Below, piece after piece: positions 7,764 to 16,381 of a stretch of DNA of 37,332 nucleotides. The notes under the pieces were generated by a model. The model was given only the letters and a program-made list of their open reading frames with translations, was not told the DNA's origin and ran no database searches. The stretch is from contig CALFWW010000197.1 of assembly GCA_937928575.1 (NCBI GenBank), positions 1 to 37,332 on the forward strand, read 5' to 3'. The stretch is from an uncultured Saprospiraceae bacterium. GTDB lineage: Bacteria; Bacteroidota; Bacteroidia; Chitinophagales; Saprospiraceae. Numbering within the stretch: position 1 is the stretch's first letter; the number at the start of each line of letters is the position of its first letter. Made by a program: the position numbers and the translations under genes.

Positions 7764-10703
7764 ATGGAGGAATTACTCCAAACACTTTCTAAAGAACTTG
7801 CTGGCGAGTTGCTTTATGATGATCTCATCAAAGCGCTCTATTCTGTCGATGCATCGGCTTATCGGGAATTACCATTGGCAGTTGCGTTTCCAAAGAACAA
7901 TGAAGATGTAGTCAAACTCATCAATTTCGCTTTCAAAAATAAAGTGTCTATTATCCCTCGCGCTGCGGGTACTTCTTTGGCAGGACAAGTCGTAGGAAAT
8001 GGTATCGTTGTTGATGTCTCCAAATATCTCAATAAACTAATAGAACTAAACGTGTCCGAAAGATGGGTCAAAGTACAACCAGGTGTTATCCAGGATGAGC
8101 TCAATCATCATCTAAAAGATAGTGGGTTGTTTTTTGGACCTAACACTTCAACTGCAAACCGGTGTATGATTGGCGGAATGGTAGGAAATAATTCGTGTGG
8201 GTCCAGTTCTATCGTTTACGGTTCAACCAGAGATCATGTATTAGAAATTGAAGCAATTTTGGCTGATGGGTCAACTACAATTTTCAAATCGCTAAATTCA
8301 GTTGAGTATAAAGAGAAACTTTCTAACAATACGTATGAATCCAAATTCTATAAACAGATAGACGAACTATTTAATAATCCTAAAAACAAAAGATCCATTG
8401 CGAATTCATTACCAAAGAAGTCTGTCACTCGACGTAATACAGGGTATGCGTTAGACGCATTGTCTGATTTGCAACCATTCAATGAAAATGGGGATGCATT
8501 TAATATGTGCAAGTTGCTGACAGGTTCGGAAGGAACATTAGCATTTACAACTGCAGTAAAATTAAATCTCGTACCATTACCAGATCCCATTGAAATGATT
8601 GTAGCAGTTCATTTTGAATCGGTACGAAAATCGCTCGAAGCGGTCGTAGATGCCATGAAGTTTAAGCCGACAGGTTGTGAATTGATGGATAAGAAAATCT
8701 TGGATTGTACAAAACCACATATCCAATTTAGGAAAGATCGATTTTTTATAGAAGGAGATCCTGGAGCGATTTTGATTCTGGAATTTCGAGCTAAAGTGGA
8801 GACAGATTTAAAAAATAAGATAAATGAAGTCATCACCTCATTTCAAGAAAAAGGTCATGGCTTTGCCTATCCGATTATTGAAATGCCACTGACAAAAAGA
8901 GTATGGAATTTACGAAAAGCAGGATTGGGTTTGTTGTCCAATATACCTGGAGATGAAAAAGCAGTCACATGCATTGAAGACACGGCCGTTGCCATTGAAG
9001 ATTTACCAAATTACATTGAAGAATTTGAGGAAATGATGAGTAGATATGGACAGGAGACGGTCTACTATGCACATGCTGGAGCAGGAGAATTGCATCTTCG
9101 CCCAAAGTTAAATCTGAAAACTAAAAAAGGCATTGAGTTATTTGAAACCATCACTACTGAGACAGCAAAATTGGTCAAAAAATATCGCGGATCATTAAGT
9201 GGTGAACATGGTGATGGCCGATTAAGAGCCCAATTTTTGGAAATGCAAGTCGGAGAAAACAACTACCATCTTTTTAAAGAAATCAAGACGCTTTGGGATC
9301 CAACCAATATTTTCAATCCTGGAAAAATCGTCAATCCCAAACCGATGACGGAGCAGCTTCGATATGAGGGAATTCAAAAAGCGGTGGATGTCGATACGAT
9401 TTTTAGTTTTCAAAAAGAAGGTGGATTTTTAAATGCTATTGAAAATTGTACCGGTTCTGGTGATTGCAGAAAGCTTAATTTTTCGGGAGGTACGATGTGT
9501 CCAAGCTATAGAATTACTTTTGATGAAAAAGATTCAACACGTGGTCGTGCCAATGCGCTCAGAGAATTTTTGAGTCGACCCAAGGAGATTGCAAAACCAT
9601 TTCAGCAAAAGGAATTAGAAGAAGTCATGGATCTTTGTTTGTCTTGCAAAGGTTGTTTGTCTGAGTGTCCATCCAATGTGGATATGGCGACTTTAAAAGC
9701 AGAGTACCAATATCAAAAATATAAAGAGACGAAAATTCCAGCACGAGCAAAGTTTTTCGGACTCTCTCACAAAGCTTATCAAAAAGCACAATACTTTCCT
9801 AGAATTGCAAATTTATTGTTACATAATACACCGTATGGAAAGTTTTTGCAGTCAAAATACGGTTTAGCAACGCAACGAAGTTTTCCTAAAATTCAAAAAA
9901 CCTCCCTCAAAAGATGGTTTAAAAGAAATAAAAAACGATTACCTATCAATGGGTATTCCAAAGGAACCGTTTATTTATTTTGTGATGAATTTTCCAATCA
10001 CTTAGATGTTGAGATCGGTAAGAAAGCCATTAAATTATTATTGCATTTGGGATATGATGTCCAAATTCCTAAACATGTTGCTTCCGGACGAGCAGCAATT
10101 TCAAAAGGGTTGATTGACGAGACAAAGCGATTGGCCAATCGAAACATAGAATTATTATCAGAAGTGGTGACTACGAAAACACCTCTAATTGGTTTAGAGC
10201 CTTCGACCATTTTGACATTTCGGGATGAGTATTTAAGATTAGCTGAAGGAAACAACTTGCAAAATGCAACTGAAATTGCAACCAATACATTTTTGATTGA
10301 AGAGTTTATATACAATGAAATTCAAAAAGAAAAAATAAAATCGTCCAGCTTTACTAATGAAAAACAGGTAATACTATTACATGGACATTGTCATCAAAAA
10401 GCGTTGACTCAAATCGAAGATGCAATAGCAGTGTTAAGTTTGCCTGAAAATTATCATGTCGAATTAATTTCTTCAGGTTGTTGCGGTATGGCTGGTTCAT
10501 TTGGATACGAAAAAGAGCATTATGAAATGAGTATGAAAATAGGAGCGGAGATTCTATTTCCAGCCGTTAAGCAGTCAAATGAGACTACAATTATTGCTAC
10601 CTCTGGAACAAGCTGTAGACAACAAATAGAAGATGGCACATATCGAAAAGCTCAACATCCGGTATCAATCTTATACGATGCATTGAATGATGTATACTGC
10701 TGA
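7764..10703 (+). CDS. FAD-linked and Fe-S D-2-hydroxyacid dehydrogenase (YdiJ-like)
   Basis: 979 residues. The start directly follows the previous stop (TAA then ATG), implying translational coupling. N-terminal FAD_binding_4 domain (~35-230) with PRAAGTSLAGQ (65-75). FAD-oxidase C domain to ~535 with HAGAGELHLRP (~435) and GEHGDGR (~479), the usual metal/substrate region. Then come cysteine clusters CTGSGDC (~561), CLSCKGCLSECP (~624-635) for Fe-S, and CCG-type motifs HGHCHQK (~872) and SSGCCGMAGSFG (~901-912). Order and length match the E. coli YdiJ group (~1000 aa), known as D-2-hydroxyglutarate dehydrogenases that pass electrons on from FAD. Pairing with the kinase-phospholyase gene suggests a role in catabolism of (hydroxy)lysine-type compounds; that link is inference. 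D-lactate is an alternative substrate. Confidence 0.88.
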   Translation: MEELLQTLSKELAGELLYDDLIKALYSVDASAYRELPLAVAFPKNNEDVVKLINFAFKNKVSIIPRAAGTSLAGQVVGNGIVVDVSKYLNKLIELNVSERWVKVQPGVIQDELNHHLKDSGLFFGPNTSTANRCMIGGMVGNNSCGSSSIVYGSTRDHVLEIEAILADGSTTIFKSLNSVEYKEKLSNNTYESKFYKQIDELFNNPKNKRSIANSLPKKSVTRRNTGYALDALSDLQPFNENGDAFNMCKLLTGSEGTLAFTTAVKLNLVPLPDPIEMIVAVHFESVRKSLEAVVDAMKFKPTGCELMDKKILDCTKPHIQFRKDRFFIEGDPGAILILEFRAKVETDLKNKINEVITSFQEKGHGFAYPIIEMPLTKRVWNLRKAGLGLLSNIPGDEKAVTCIEDTAVAIEDLPNYIEEFEEMMSRYGQETVYYAHAGAGELHLRPKLNLKTKKGIELFETITTETAKLVKKYRGSLSGEHGDGRLRAQFLEMQVGENNYHLFKEIKTLWDPTNIFNPGKIVNPKPMTEQLRYEGIQKAVDVDTIFSFQKEGGFLNAIENCTGSGDCRKLNFSGGTMCPSYRITFDEKDSTRGRANALREFLSRPKEIAKPFQQKELEEVMDLCLSCKGCLSECPSNVDMATLKAEYQYQKYKETKIPARAKFFGLSHKAYQKAQYFPRIANLLLHNTPYGKFLQSKYGLATQRSFPKIQKTSLKRWFKRNKKRLPINGYSKGTVYLFCDEFSNHLDVEIGKKAIKLLLHLGYDVQIPKHVASGRAAISKGLIDETKRLANRNIELLSEVVTTKTPLIGLEPSTILTFRDEYLRLAEGNNLQNATEIATNTFLIEEFIYNEIQKEKIKSSSFTNEKQVILLHGHCHQKALTQIEDAIAVLSLPENYHVELISSGCCGMAGSFGYEKEHYEMSMKIGAEILFPAVKQSNETTIIATSGTSCRQQIEDGTYRKAQHPVSILYDALNDVYC

Positions 10704-10769
10704 TTTTAAAATTGTCTTATACAAATTGTATTATTAAACAATTTCTAATTCTTGTAGCCCAATAAAAAA

Positions 10770-10792
10770 GAGCAATTGAAAATCAATTGCTC
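10770..10792. terminator. Hairpin after the dehydrogenase gene
   Basis: Perfect 10-bp stem GAGCAATTGA / TCAATTGCTC with an AAA loop, 66 nt after the stop. It is preceded by AATAAAAAA, so the T-tract is on the minus strand; on the plus strand the stem is followed by a mixed ATAATCTC. Confidence 0.55.
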
Positions 10793-11365
10793 ATAATCTC
10801 TTCGATTCTACTCTAGAGATGTCATAGTGGCTGGGTGCCGCCTAAATTATTAGGAATGGCCTCTTTTAATAATTAAGGTGCCTTTAGAATGTTCAAGTTA
10901 GTATTTTTATTGAATATTCAGAGATATAAAATTTTAGAATATCTAATAACACTTTAAATTCATGTAAAGTAGGAACTCAAGAGAATGCGAGTAGATTGAA
11001 TAAAACATAAATCAGGGCATTTAACGCTATTCTTTTGACAAAAACAAAGCATTAACTGTTTTATTTGGAATCAATCGACTGAAATTTGTATATTTGAATC
11101 TAACCTATTTGCGCCCTTTCAAGTAGTCTCTCTACGATCATAATGTTAAATTTCGAAACATTGATGTGTTGACGTGACTTTTGATGCATTTTTCTATCTA
11201 AAAGGTGATAGCCCATTCATCTCTAAAAAATTCGCCCTAATACCATTTCAGCCAACATGCGGATATATTGAATTTACACTTTGCTTAATTCGCTGACTTT
11301 TAATTGAGCAATAATACTATATATTTTAAAACACTATTTTCTTTAAAATCAAAAAACATTTAACT
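10793..11365. other. Long non-coding upstream region of the glycosidase gene
   Basis: About 570 bases with no convincing coding frame on either strand and no tRNA-like fold. Only the promoter candidate at 11064-11096 stands out. If used, it would leave a leader of about 260 nt before the ATG at 11366. Confidence 0.5.
11064..11096 (+). promoter_or_regulatory. Bacteroidota-type promoter for the secreted glycosidase
   Basis: TTTG (11064-11067), 21 nt, then TATATTTG (11089-11096), which matches TTTG-N19~21-TAnnTTTG. Expected transcription start is near 11103. Confidence 0.45.
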
Positions 11366-14300
11366 ATGCTTAAGAAATACATCCTATTTCTTTTGACGCT
11401 AGCATCTTTTGTAACAATAAATGCTCAGGTCAATTTTACAGCAAATGATGTGGTTGTACCTTATGATGGATTATTTCGTCCTGGAGTAAATCCTGGTTAT
11501 GAACCACCATGGACTGATTTCGGTATCTCTGATCTTGCAGAATCAGCAAATGTCAGAGTACTTCGTACAAGTTTACCGGACAATATCACTAGCTTTTATG
11601 GATTACCACTTTGGGATCCGATCTACGATTATTATCAAGCAAATGGTCAAGAAGAATTGACGGTTATTCTTGGTGATCCAAGAGAAGATTGGAGAGATTA
11701 TACTGATTTTTGTACAACCGACACGTATGTTGACGAAAATGGAGTGACTCAACCTTTACCAGGGTCCAATTTATTTGAAGGTCTACATTTACCAATTTGG
11801 GACGGTGGTGCCAATGGTACACCATATAATGATGACAACAAAATGGCTGCCTACACTTGGGAATTGGCCAATAGATTTGGTGACCATATCACTTTCTATG
11901 AGATCTGGAACGAGCCAGGTTTGGATTTTGCTGGTGTGGGTTGGAGACCCCCAGGTGACCCTTTCGGCAACTGGTGGGATAATGATCCAGAACCATGTCA
12001 ATATAAATTAAAAGCACCAATCGAATATTTCGTTAGAACATTACGTGTTGCATACGATGTTATCAAAACAGTTGATCCAGATGCATATGTAGTGTTGGCA
12101 GGTGTTGGTTACGAAAGTTTTTTAGATGCAATTCTTAGAAATACAGATAATCCTGTTGATGGTTCTGTTACACCAGAATATCCTTATGGTGGTGGAGCTT
12201 ACTTTGATGTAATGGGGTTTCATGCTTACCCTCATTTTGATGGAAGTACTGGATACCGTGAGCCTCCAACTTACGAATTAGTATTCGAGCGTCACTCTGA
12301 TGGAGCCGCAAATGGATTGTTGAAAAAACAAGCTTTACGTCAAGAAGTTTTATCTAACTACGGTTATGATGGAACTACTTATCCAGCAAAAGAATGGATT
12401 TGTACGGAGTTGAATTTACCAAGTGAAAGTGGATATTTCCACCCAGATGGTTGGGAATATTTAGGTGGTGAAGTGGCACAACGTAACTACATGTCTAAAG
12501 CATTGGTGACTGCAGCTAAAATGGGATTAACTCAAGTACACGTTTGGAAATTGGCAGAAAGAGAATTGTCAAGTCAAGCAGATGATGAGTTTGATAACAT
12601 GGGACTTTTTGAAAAAATTGAAGGAACAGCAGAATACTCTCAAACTGTTATTACACAATCAGGAATCTCATACAGCACCACTTCTGAAATGATTTTTGGT
12701 TCTGAATATGATGCAGCTCGTACAGCTCAAATGAATATGCCTGCTGGTGTTGATGGTGCCGCTTTTGTAAATCCTAACGGAGATTACACGTATGCAATTT
12801 GGGCGGTTACTACCATTGACCAATCAGAAAGTGCAAGTGCAACTTATTCATTCCCTGCCTCTTTTGGTTTGGGTTCTATGACAAAATACAACTGGGATTA
12901 TATTTTAAATAACCAGACATCTACAACTGCTTCTACAGGTATTCAATTGGATGCTACTCCTATCTTCTTGAGAGGATCTGATGTAGTAGTTCCTTTTATT
13001 TCGATCAATTGTCCTAGTGATATTACAATGACTGCGCCGGCAGGTGCAACAAGTATGAACGTAAATATTCCGAATGCAACAGCTTCAACAACTTGTGCAA
13101 ATGGAGCTGCATCCGTAACAACTATTTCAATTTTAGGTAGCGGTTCTCCATTCCCAATTGGTACTTCACAAGTTACTTTTCAAGCGACCAATAATTGCGG
13201 AAATATTGAAACATGTAATGTAAATGTTACCGTGAATTCAGGAGGAAACGAACCAACTTGTAATGATGGAATTCAAAATCAAGGAGAGACTGGAGTTGAT
13301 TGTGGTGGGCCGTGCGCACCTTGTCCGACAGTACCTACTTGTAACGATGGAATCCAAAATCAAGGAGAAACGGGTGTTGATTGTGGTGGACCATGTGCAC
13401 CTTGTTCTTCAGAATGTAATATATCCGTAACCACTTCAAATGGTAACGTAATTATTACGGGTCTGACAGGAAATGAAAATGCTAAATTATTTACAGCAAG
13501 TTTTGATGCAGCATGGGAATGTAATCCTTGGAATGGGTCGCCATGTACTGGAAATGAAGTGGTCACTGATTTAACTGCTGGAACAACTTACTTCTTCTCA
13601 GTTGAAACAGCTGCTTGTGGATCTTTATGGATTCCAGTAACGCCAGGTGGAAGCACTGCTTCTTGTAATGATGGAATTCAAAATCAAGGTGAGACAGGAA
13701 TCGACTGTGGTGGACCATGTGCACCATGTCCTTCAGTACCTACTTGTAATGACGGAATCCAAAATCAAGGAGAAACGGGTGTTGATTGTGGAGGACCATG
13801 CGCACCATGTAGTGGTGGTGGATGTAACGTCGCAATTACTTCCGCCAATGGAAGTGTAACAATTACGGGATTAACTGCTGATGCCAATACAAAATTATTT
13901 GATGTAGGCGTTGATGAAGTTTGGGGATGTAATCCTTGGACGGGTTCACCTTGTAGTGTAACTGAAACTGTTTCAGGGTTGACAGTAGGTGCTATCTACT
14001 TCTTAAGCGTTCAGTCTCCTGATTGTGATGAATGGATTTCAATTGTTATACAAGGTGGTGGAACTACTGCAACGTGTAATGATGGAATTCAAAATCAAGG
14101 TGAGACAGGAATTGATTGTGGAGGACCTTGTGCACCATGTCCTACAGTACCTACTTGTAACGATGGAATCCAAAATCAAGGAGAAACGGGTGTTGATTGT
14201 GGAGGACCATGTGCACCATGTAGTGGAGGTGGATGTAATGTTGCCATCACTTCAGCAAATGGAGGGGTAACGATTACTGGTTTAACTAGTGATGCCAACA

Positions 14301-15157
14301 CAAAATTATTTGATGCAAATGTTGATGAAGTTTGGGGATGTAATCCATGGACGGGTTCACCATGTGGATCAACAGAAACAGTATCTGGATTAGTTTCAGG
14401 CGCAACTTATTTCTTAAGCGTTCAGTCAACTGATTGCGATGAATGGATTCCTGTTACTATTAATGGATCGGGGGCAACTGCTTCATGTATTGATGGTATT
14501 CAGAATCAAGGTGAAACAGGGGTTGATTGTGGAGGGCCGTGTGCACCATGTCAAACTGGTAACACACCAATACCGACCTTGACAGCAAGTGTGTCACAAG
14601 TTCAAGCAAATCAGTCATTTCAAGTATTCATTAACTACAATGAACCTGTTACAGATTTGACCTTAGCTGAAGTACAAGTAACGAATGGAATCAAATCTAA
14701 CCCAGCTGGTTCTGGTGCTAGTTATAGTTTCACGGTGACTGCAAATAATGCTGGACCAGTTTCAGTATATATTCCTGCGAATGTGTCTTACAATGGAAAT
14801 GGTGTTGGAAATATTCAATCTAACACATTAATTGTAAACGCAAATATGCCAGAAAATACAACACAAGCTTTCTTAGGAACTCCTGAAAGTGATGTGGTGA
14901 AGATTACAGATGTATTCCCTAATCCAGCTTCAGACGAAGTGAATTTGAAAATCATGAGTAACTTAAACAAGCGCATTGTTCTTGAAGTTTATGATTTGAA
15001 TGGACGTGCTGTCAGATCGATTCCTATGGAAATGGAGTCCGGATTAAATGTTATAACACTGCCAATTAATGACTTAAAAGGTGGTATGTACATGATCAAT
15101 ATTCAAGGAAATAATATGAAAACTTCTCAAACTAGATTTGTGAAGCAACGATTATAA
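11366..15157 (+). CDS. Secreted clan GH-A-like glycoside hydrolase with Cys-rich repeats and T9SS sorting domain
   Basis: 1263 residues. Signal peptide to ~NAQ21. Residues ~22-545 look like a (beta/alpha)8 glycosidase: WNEPG carries the likely acid/base E183, and E348 in EWICTELN is the likely nucleophile, a GH5/GH39-like pair whose exact family I cannot fix. Residues ~545-626 form an HYR-like module (INCPSDITM...FQATNNCGN). From C632 comes a repeat zone: seven 22-residue Cys motifs starting CNDGIQNQGETG (CIDGIQNQGETG in the last) and ending CGGPCAPC, arranged as three pairs plus one, with ~80-residue beta-type modules between pairs. An Ig-like domain follows (~1065-1155). The end (~1180-1263, FPNPASDEVNLKI...LKGGMYMINI) is a Por/T9SS type A sorting domain, so the protein should cross the outer membrane and be surface-attached or released. 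Substrate is unknown; no SusC/D pair is nearby. Confidence 0.85.
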   Translation: MLKKYILFLLTLASFVTINAQVNFTANDVVVPYDGLFRPGVNPGYEPPWTDFGISDLAESANVRVLRTSLPDNITSFYGLPLWDPIYDYYQANGQEELTVILGDPREDWRDYTDFCTTDTYVDENGVTQPLPGSNLFEGLHLPIWDGGANGTPYNDDNKMAAYTWELANRFGDHITFYEIWNEPGLDFAGVGWRPPGDPFGNWWDNDPEPCQYKLKAPIEYFVRTLRVAYDVIKTVDPDAYVVLAGVGYESFLDAILRNTDNPVDGSVTPEYPYGGGAYFDVMGFHAYPHFDGSTGYREPPTYELVFERHSDGAANGLLKKQALRQEVLSNYGYDGTTYPAKEWICTELNLPSESGYFHPDGWEYLGGEVAQRNYMSKALVTAAKMGLTQVHVWKLAERELSSQADDEFDNMGLFEKIEGTAEYSQTVITQSGISYSTTSEMIFGSEYDAARTAQMNMPAGVDGAAFVNPNGDYTYAIWAVTTIDQSESASATYSFPASFGLGSMTKYNWDYILNNQTSTTASTGIQLDATPIFLRGSDVVVPFISINCPSDITMTAPAGATSMNVNIPNATASTTCANGAASVTTISILGSGSPFPIGTSQVTFQATNNCGNIETCNVNVTVNSGGNEPTCNDGIQNQGETGVDCGGPCAPCPTVPTCNDGIQNQGETGVDCGGPCAPCSSECNISVTTSNGNVIITGLTGNENAKLFTASFDAAWECNPWNGSPCTGNEVVTDLTAGTTYFFSVETAACGSLWIPVTPGGSTASCNDGIQNQGETGIDCGGPCAPCPSVPTCNDGIQNQGETGVDCGGPCAPCSGGGCNVAITSANGSVTITGLTADANTKLFDVGVDEVWGCNPWTGSPCSVTETVSGLTVGAIYFLSVQSPDCDEWISIVIQGGGTTATCNDGIQNQGETGIDCGGPCAPCPTVPTCNDGIQNQGETGVDCGGPCAPCSGGGCNVAITSANGGVTITGLTSDANTKLFDANVDEVWGCNPWTGSPCGSTETVSGLVSGATYFLSVQSTDCDEWIPVTINGSGATASCIDGIQNQGETGVDCGGPCAPCQTGNTPIPTLTASVSQVQANQSFQVFINYNEPVTDLTLAEVQVTNGIKSNPAGSGASYSFTVTANNAGPVSVYIPANVSYNGNGVGNIQSNTLIVNANMPENTTQAFLGTPESDVVKITDVFPNPASDEVNLKIMSNLNKRIVLEVYDLNGRAVRSIPMEMESGLNVITLPINDLKGGMYMINIQGNNMKTSQTRFVKQRL
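13259..14551 (+). repeat. In-gene tandem duplication, 3.5 units of ~405-411 bp
   Basis: The first Cys codon of each unit is at 13259, 13664, 14075 and 14486, giving periods of 405, 411 and 411 bp. Each full unit encodes two 22-residue Cys motifs plus one ~80-residue module. Units 2 and 3 are near-identical in DNA over long runs, which suggests recent duplication or gene conversion. The last unit is half of a pair. Confidence 0.9.
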
Positions 15158-15184
15158 TTCACGCTTGAATTGACAAAAAAAATT

Positions 15185-15218
15185 AAAGACCGCAGCAATT
15201 GATTTTGCTGCGGTCTTT
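15185..15218. terminator. Bidirectional terminator between convergent genes
   Basis: Perfect 14-bp stem AAAGACCGCAGCAA / TTGCTGCGGTCTTT with a 6-nt loop. It is A-rich before and T-rich after, and lies between the glycosidase stop (15157) and the methyltransferase stop (15272), so it can serve both strands. Confidence 0.85.
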
Positions 15219-15271
15219 CTTATTATTTGGTTTGGAAAAGATAAATTTGAAATAAATTCTGGAGATAAAAA

Positions 15272-16381
15272 CTATAACCAAACATTGAAATACGATTTCG
15301 GTTTTAAATTTAAAAGTGATATTGGATTGTTCGCAAACTCCTCATAAGTCATAGTCGCTATTGATTGATCTGTAAGTGTTAAATATCCTTGTGACTTCCC
15401 TTTTTTAATAATTCCTAAACCATGATCGGCATCTAAAACAGATACTTCCAAATCTGGTCTATTGGAACGAAGCCAAATAATTGTTTTATAAACATCGCCA
15501 TTCCAAAATCCATTAAACCCATCCATTTGCTGGGCCTCTTCCATGACCGGATGTGCAGCCGATTTTGATTTTGGAAAACAATCATGCATTACAATTACAC
15601 CATCCTCTTTTAAATATTTAAGTGAATTTAAAACATCGTGCAGGGATTGTTGGTAAGTATGTAAGCCATCAATAAAAATCACATCAAACTTTTCTATAAG
15701 AAGCGGATCCATTTGATTCTCAAAAAAAGTATCACTTGTAACCTCATAAAAAATGCTATCATTGGGCAAAGATTCAGTATGTTGGATTTTTTTGTCTGGG
15801 TCTACTGCTACTTTCTTGGTTGCTTCAATTTGTAAGAAATTATGACCGACAAAAACGCCAAGCTCTAGGTACAGCTTACTTTTAGATTGATTAATTAATT
15901 GTTGGATGACGGTCGTTCGATTAATTAGATTGCGTTTTATTTGGGCTTGAAAAATACTGCGCATGTATCGTTCACTTTTTTCCACCTGATTACTACCTCG
16001 AAGTTTGTGACCAATATTGACAAGGTCTAGAGTGAGGTTCTCATTTGCGTAATCTAATAAATAAAAAAGTCTGGAAAATGTATCAGATTTTAGTAATTCA
16101 GCAGAGATCTTTCTTGATTTGTGGAAGAAGCCTGAACTCGCTAAAATTCTAGCTTGAAACAGTAAGAACTCGATACTGTTTTTGGGTACATGAGCTTCGA
16201 CAAAATCCAATGCATTGCCATAATCTTGATCGAAATATATCAATTTTATTGCTTGCTTTATGACATCTTGTGAAACGGCGACTTGATATTTTTCAATGGA
16301 ATTCACTATGCAGTAATGTTGATTTATGTGGTTGTTCAAATATTTCTTTTGCATAATTATATAACGAGACATCAAAGGCAT
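15272..16381 (-). CDS. TPR-like / class I SAM-dependent methyltransferase (Methyltransf_24)
   Basis: 369 residues from the first ATG. Residues ~35-130 are helical with TPR-like spacing. Residues ~165-310 are a Rossmann methyltransferase: motif I YLELGVFVGHN (171-181), acidic D194 in AVDPDKK, FIDGLHTYQQ (236-245) and VMHDCFP (264-270). The D-G-x-H and MHD pattern is typical of Methyltransf_24, often found in surface-glycan loci. It is last in the four-gene minus-strand operon and likely methylates a sugar or chain end, which is inference. The start is uncertain: the ATGs at 16381, 16372 and 16354 all lie inside the upstream gene, and a GTG at 16306 would overlap its TGA by only ~14 nt. No ribosome site decides between them. 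Confidence 0.82.
   Translation of the reverse strand: MPLMSRYIIMQKKYLNNHINQHYCIVNSIEKYQVAVSQDVIKQAIKLIYFDQDYGNALDFVEAHVPKNSIEFLLFQARILASSGFFHKSRKISAELLKSDTFSRLFYLLDYANENLTLDLVNIGHKLRGSNQVEKSERYMRSIFQAQIKRNLINRTTVIQQLINQSKSKLYLELGVFVGHNFLQIEATKKVAVDPDKKIQHTESLPNDSIFYEVTSDTFFENQMDPLLIEKFDVIFIDGLHTYQQSLHDVLNSLKYLKEDGVIVMHDCFPKSKSAAHPVMEEAQQMDGFNGFWNGDVYKTIIWLRSNRPDLEVSVLDADHGLGIIKKGKSQGYLTLTDQSIATMTYEEFANNPISLLNLKPKSYFNVWL

Noticed and set aside
10793-11365. Hidden gene or structured RNA in the 570-base gap before the glycosidase
   Set aside because: Stops occur often in all frames, and no tRNA fold, riboswitch-like core or strong hairpin was seen besides the terminator before it.
13647-14270. 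Two plus-strand frames of 70-80 codons with repeated sequence (13647-13859 and 14025-14270)
   Set aside because: They are out-of-frame readings of the Cys-rich repeats of the glycosidase gene; their similarity to each other only mirrors the DNA duplication.
13259-14551. CRISPR-like array
   Set aside because: The repeats are coding, in frame, ~400 bp long and without short unique spacers.
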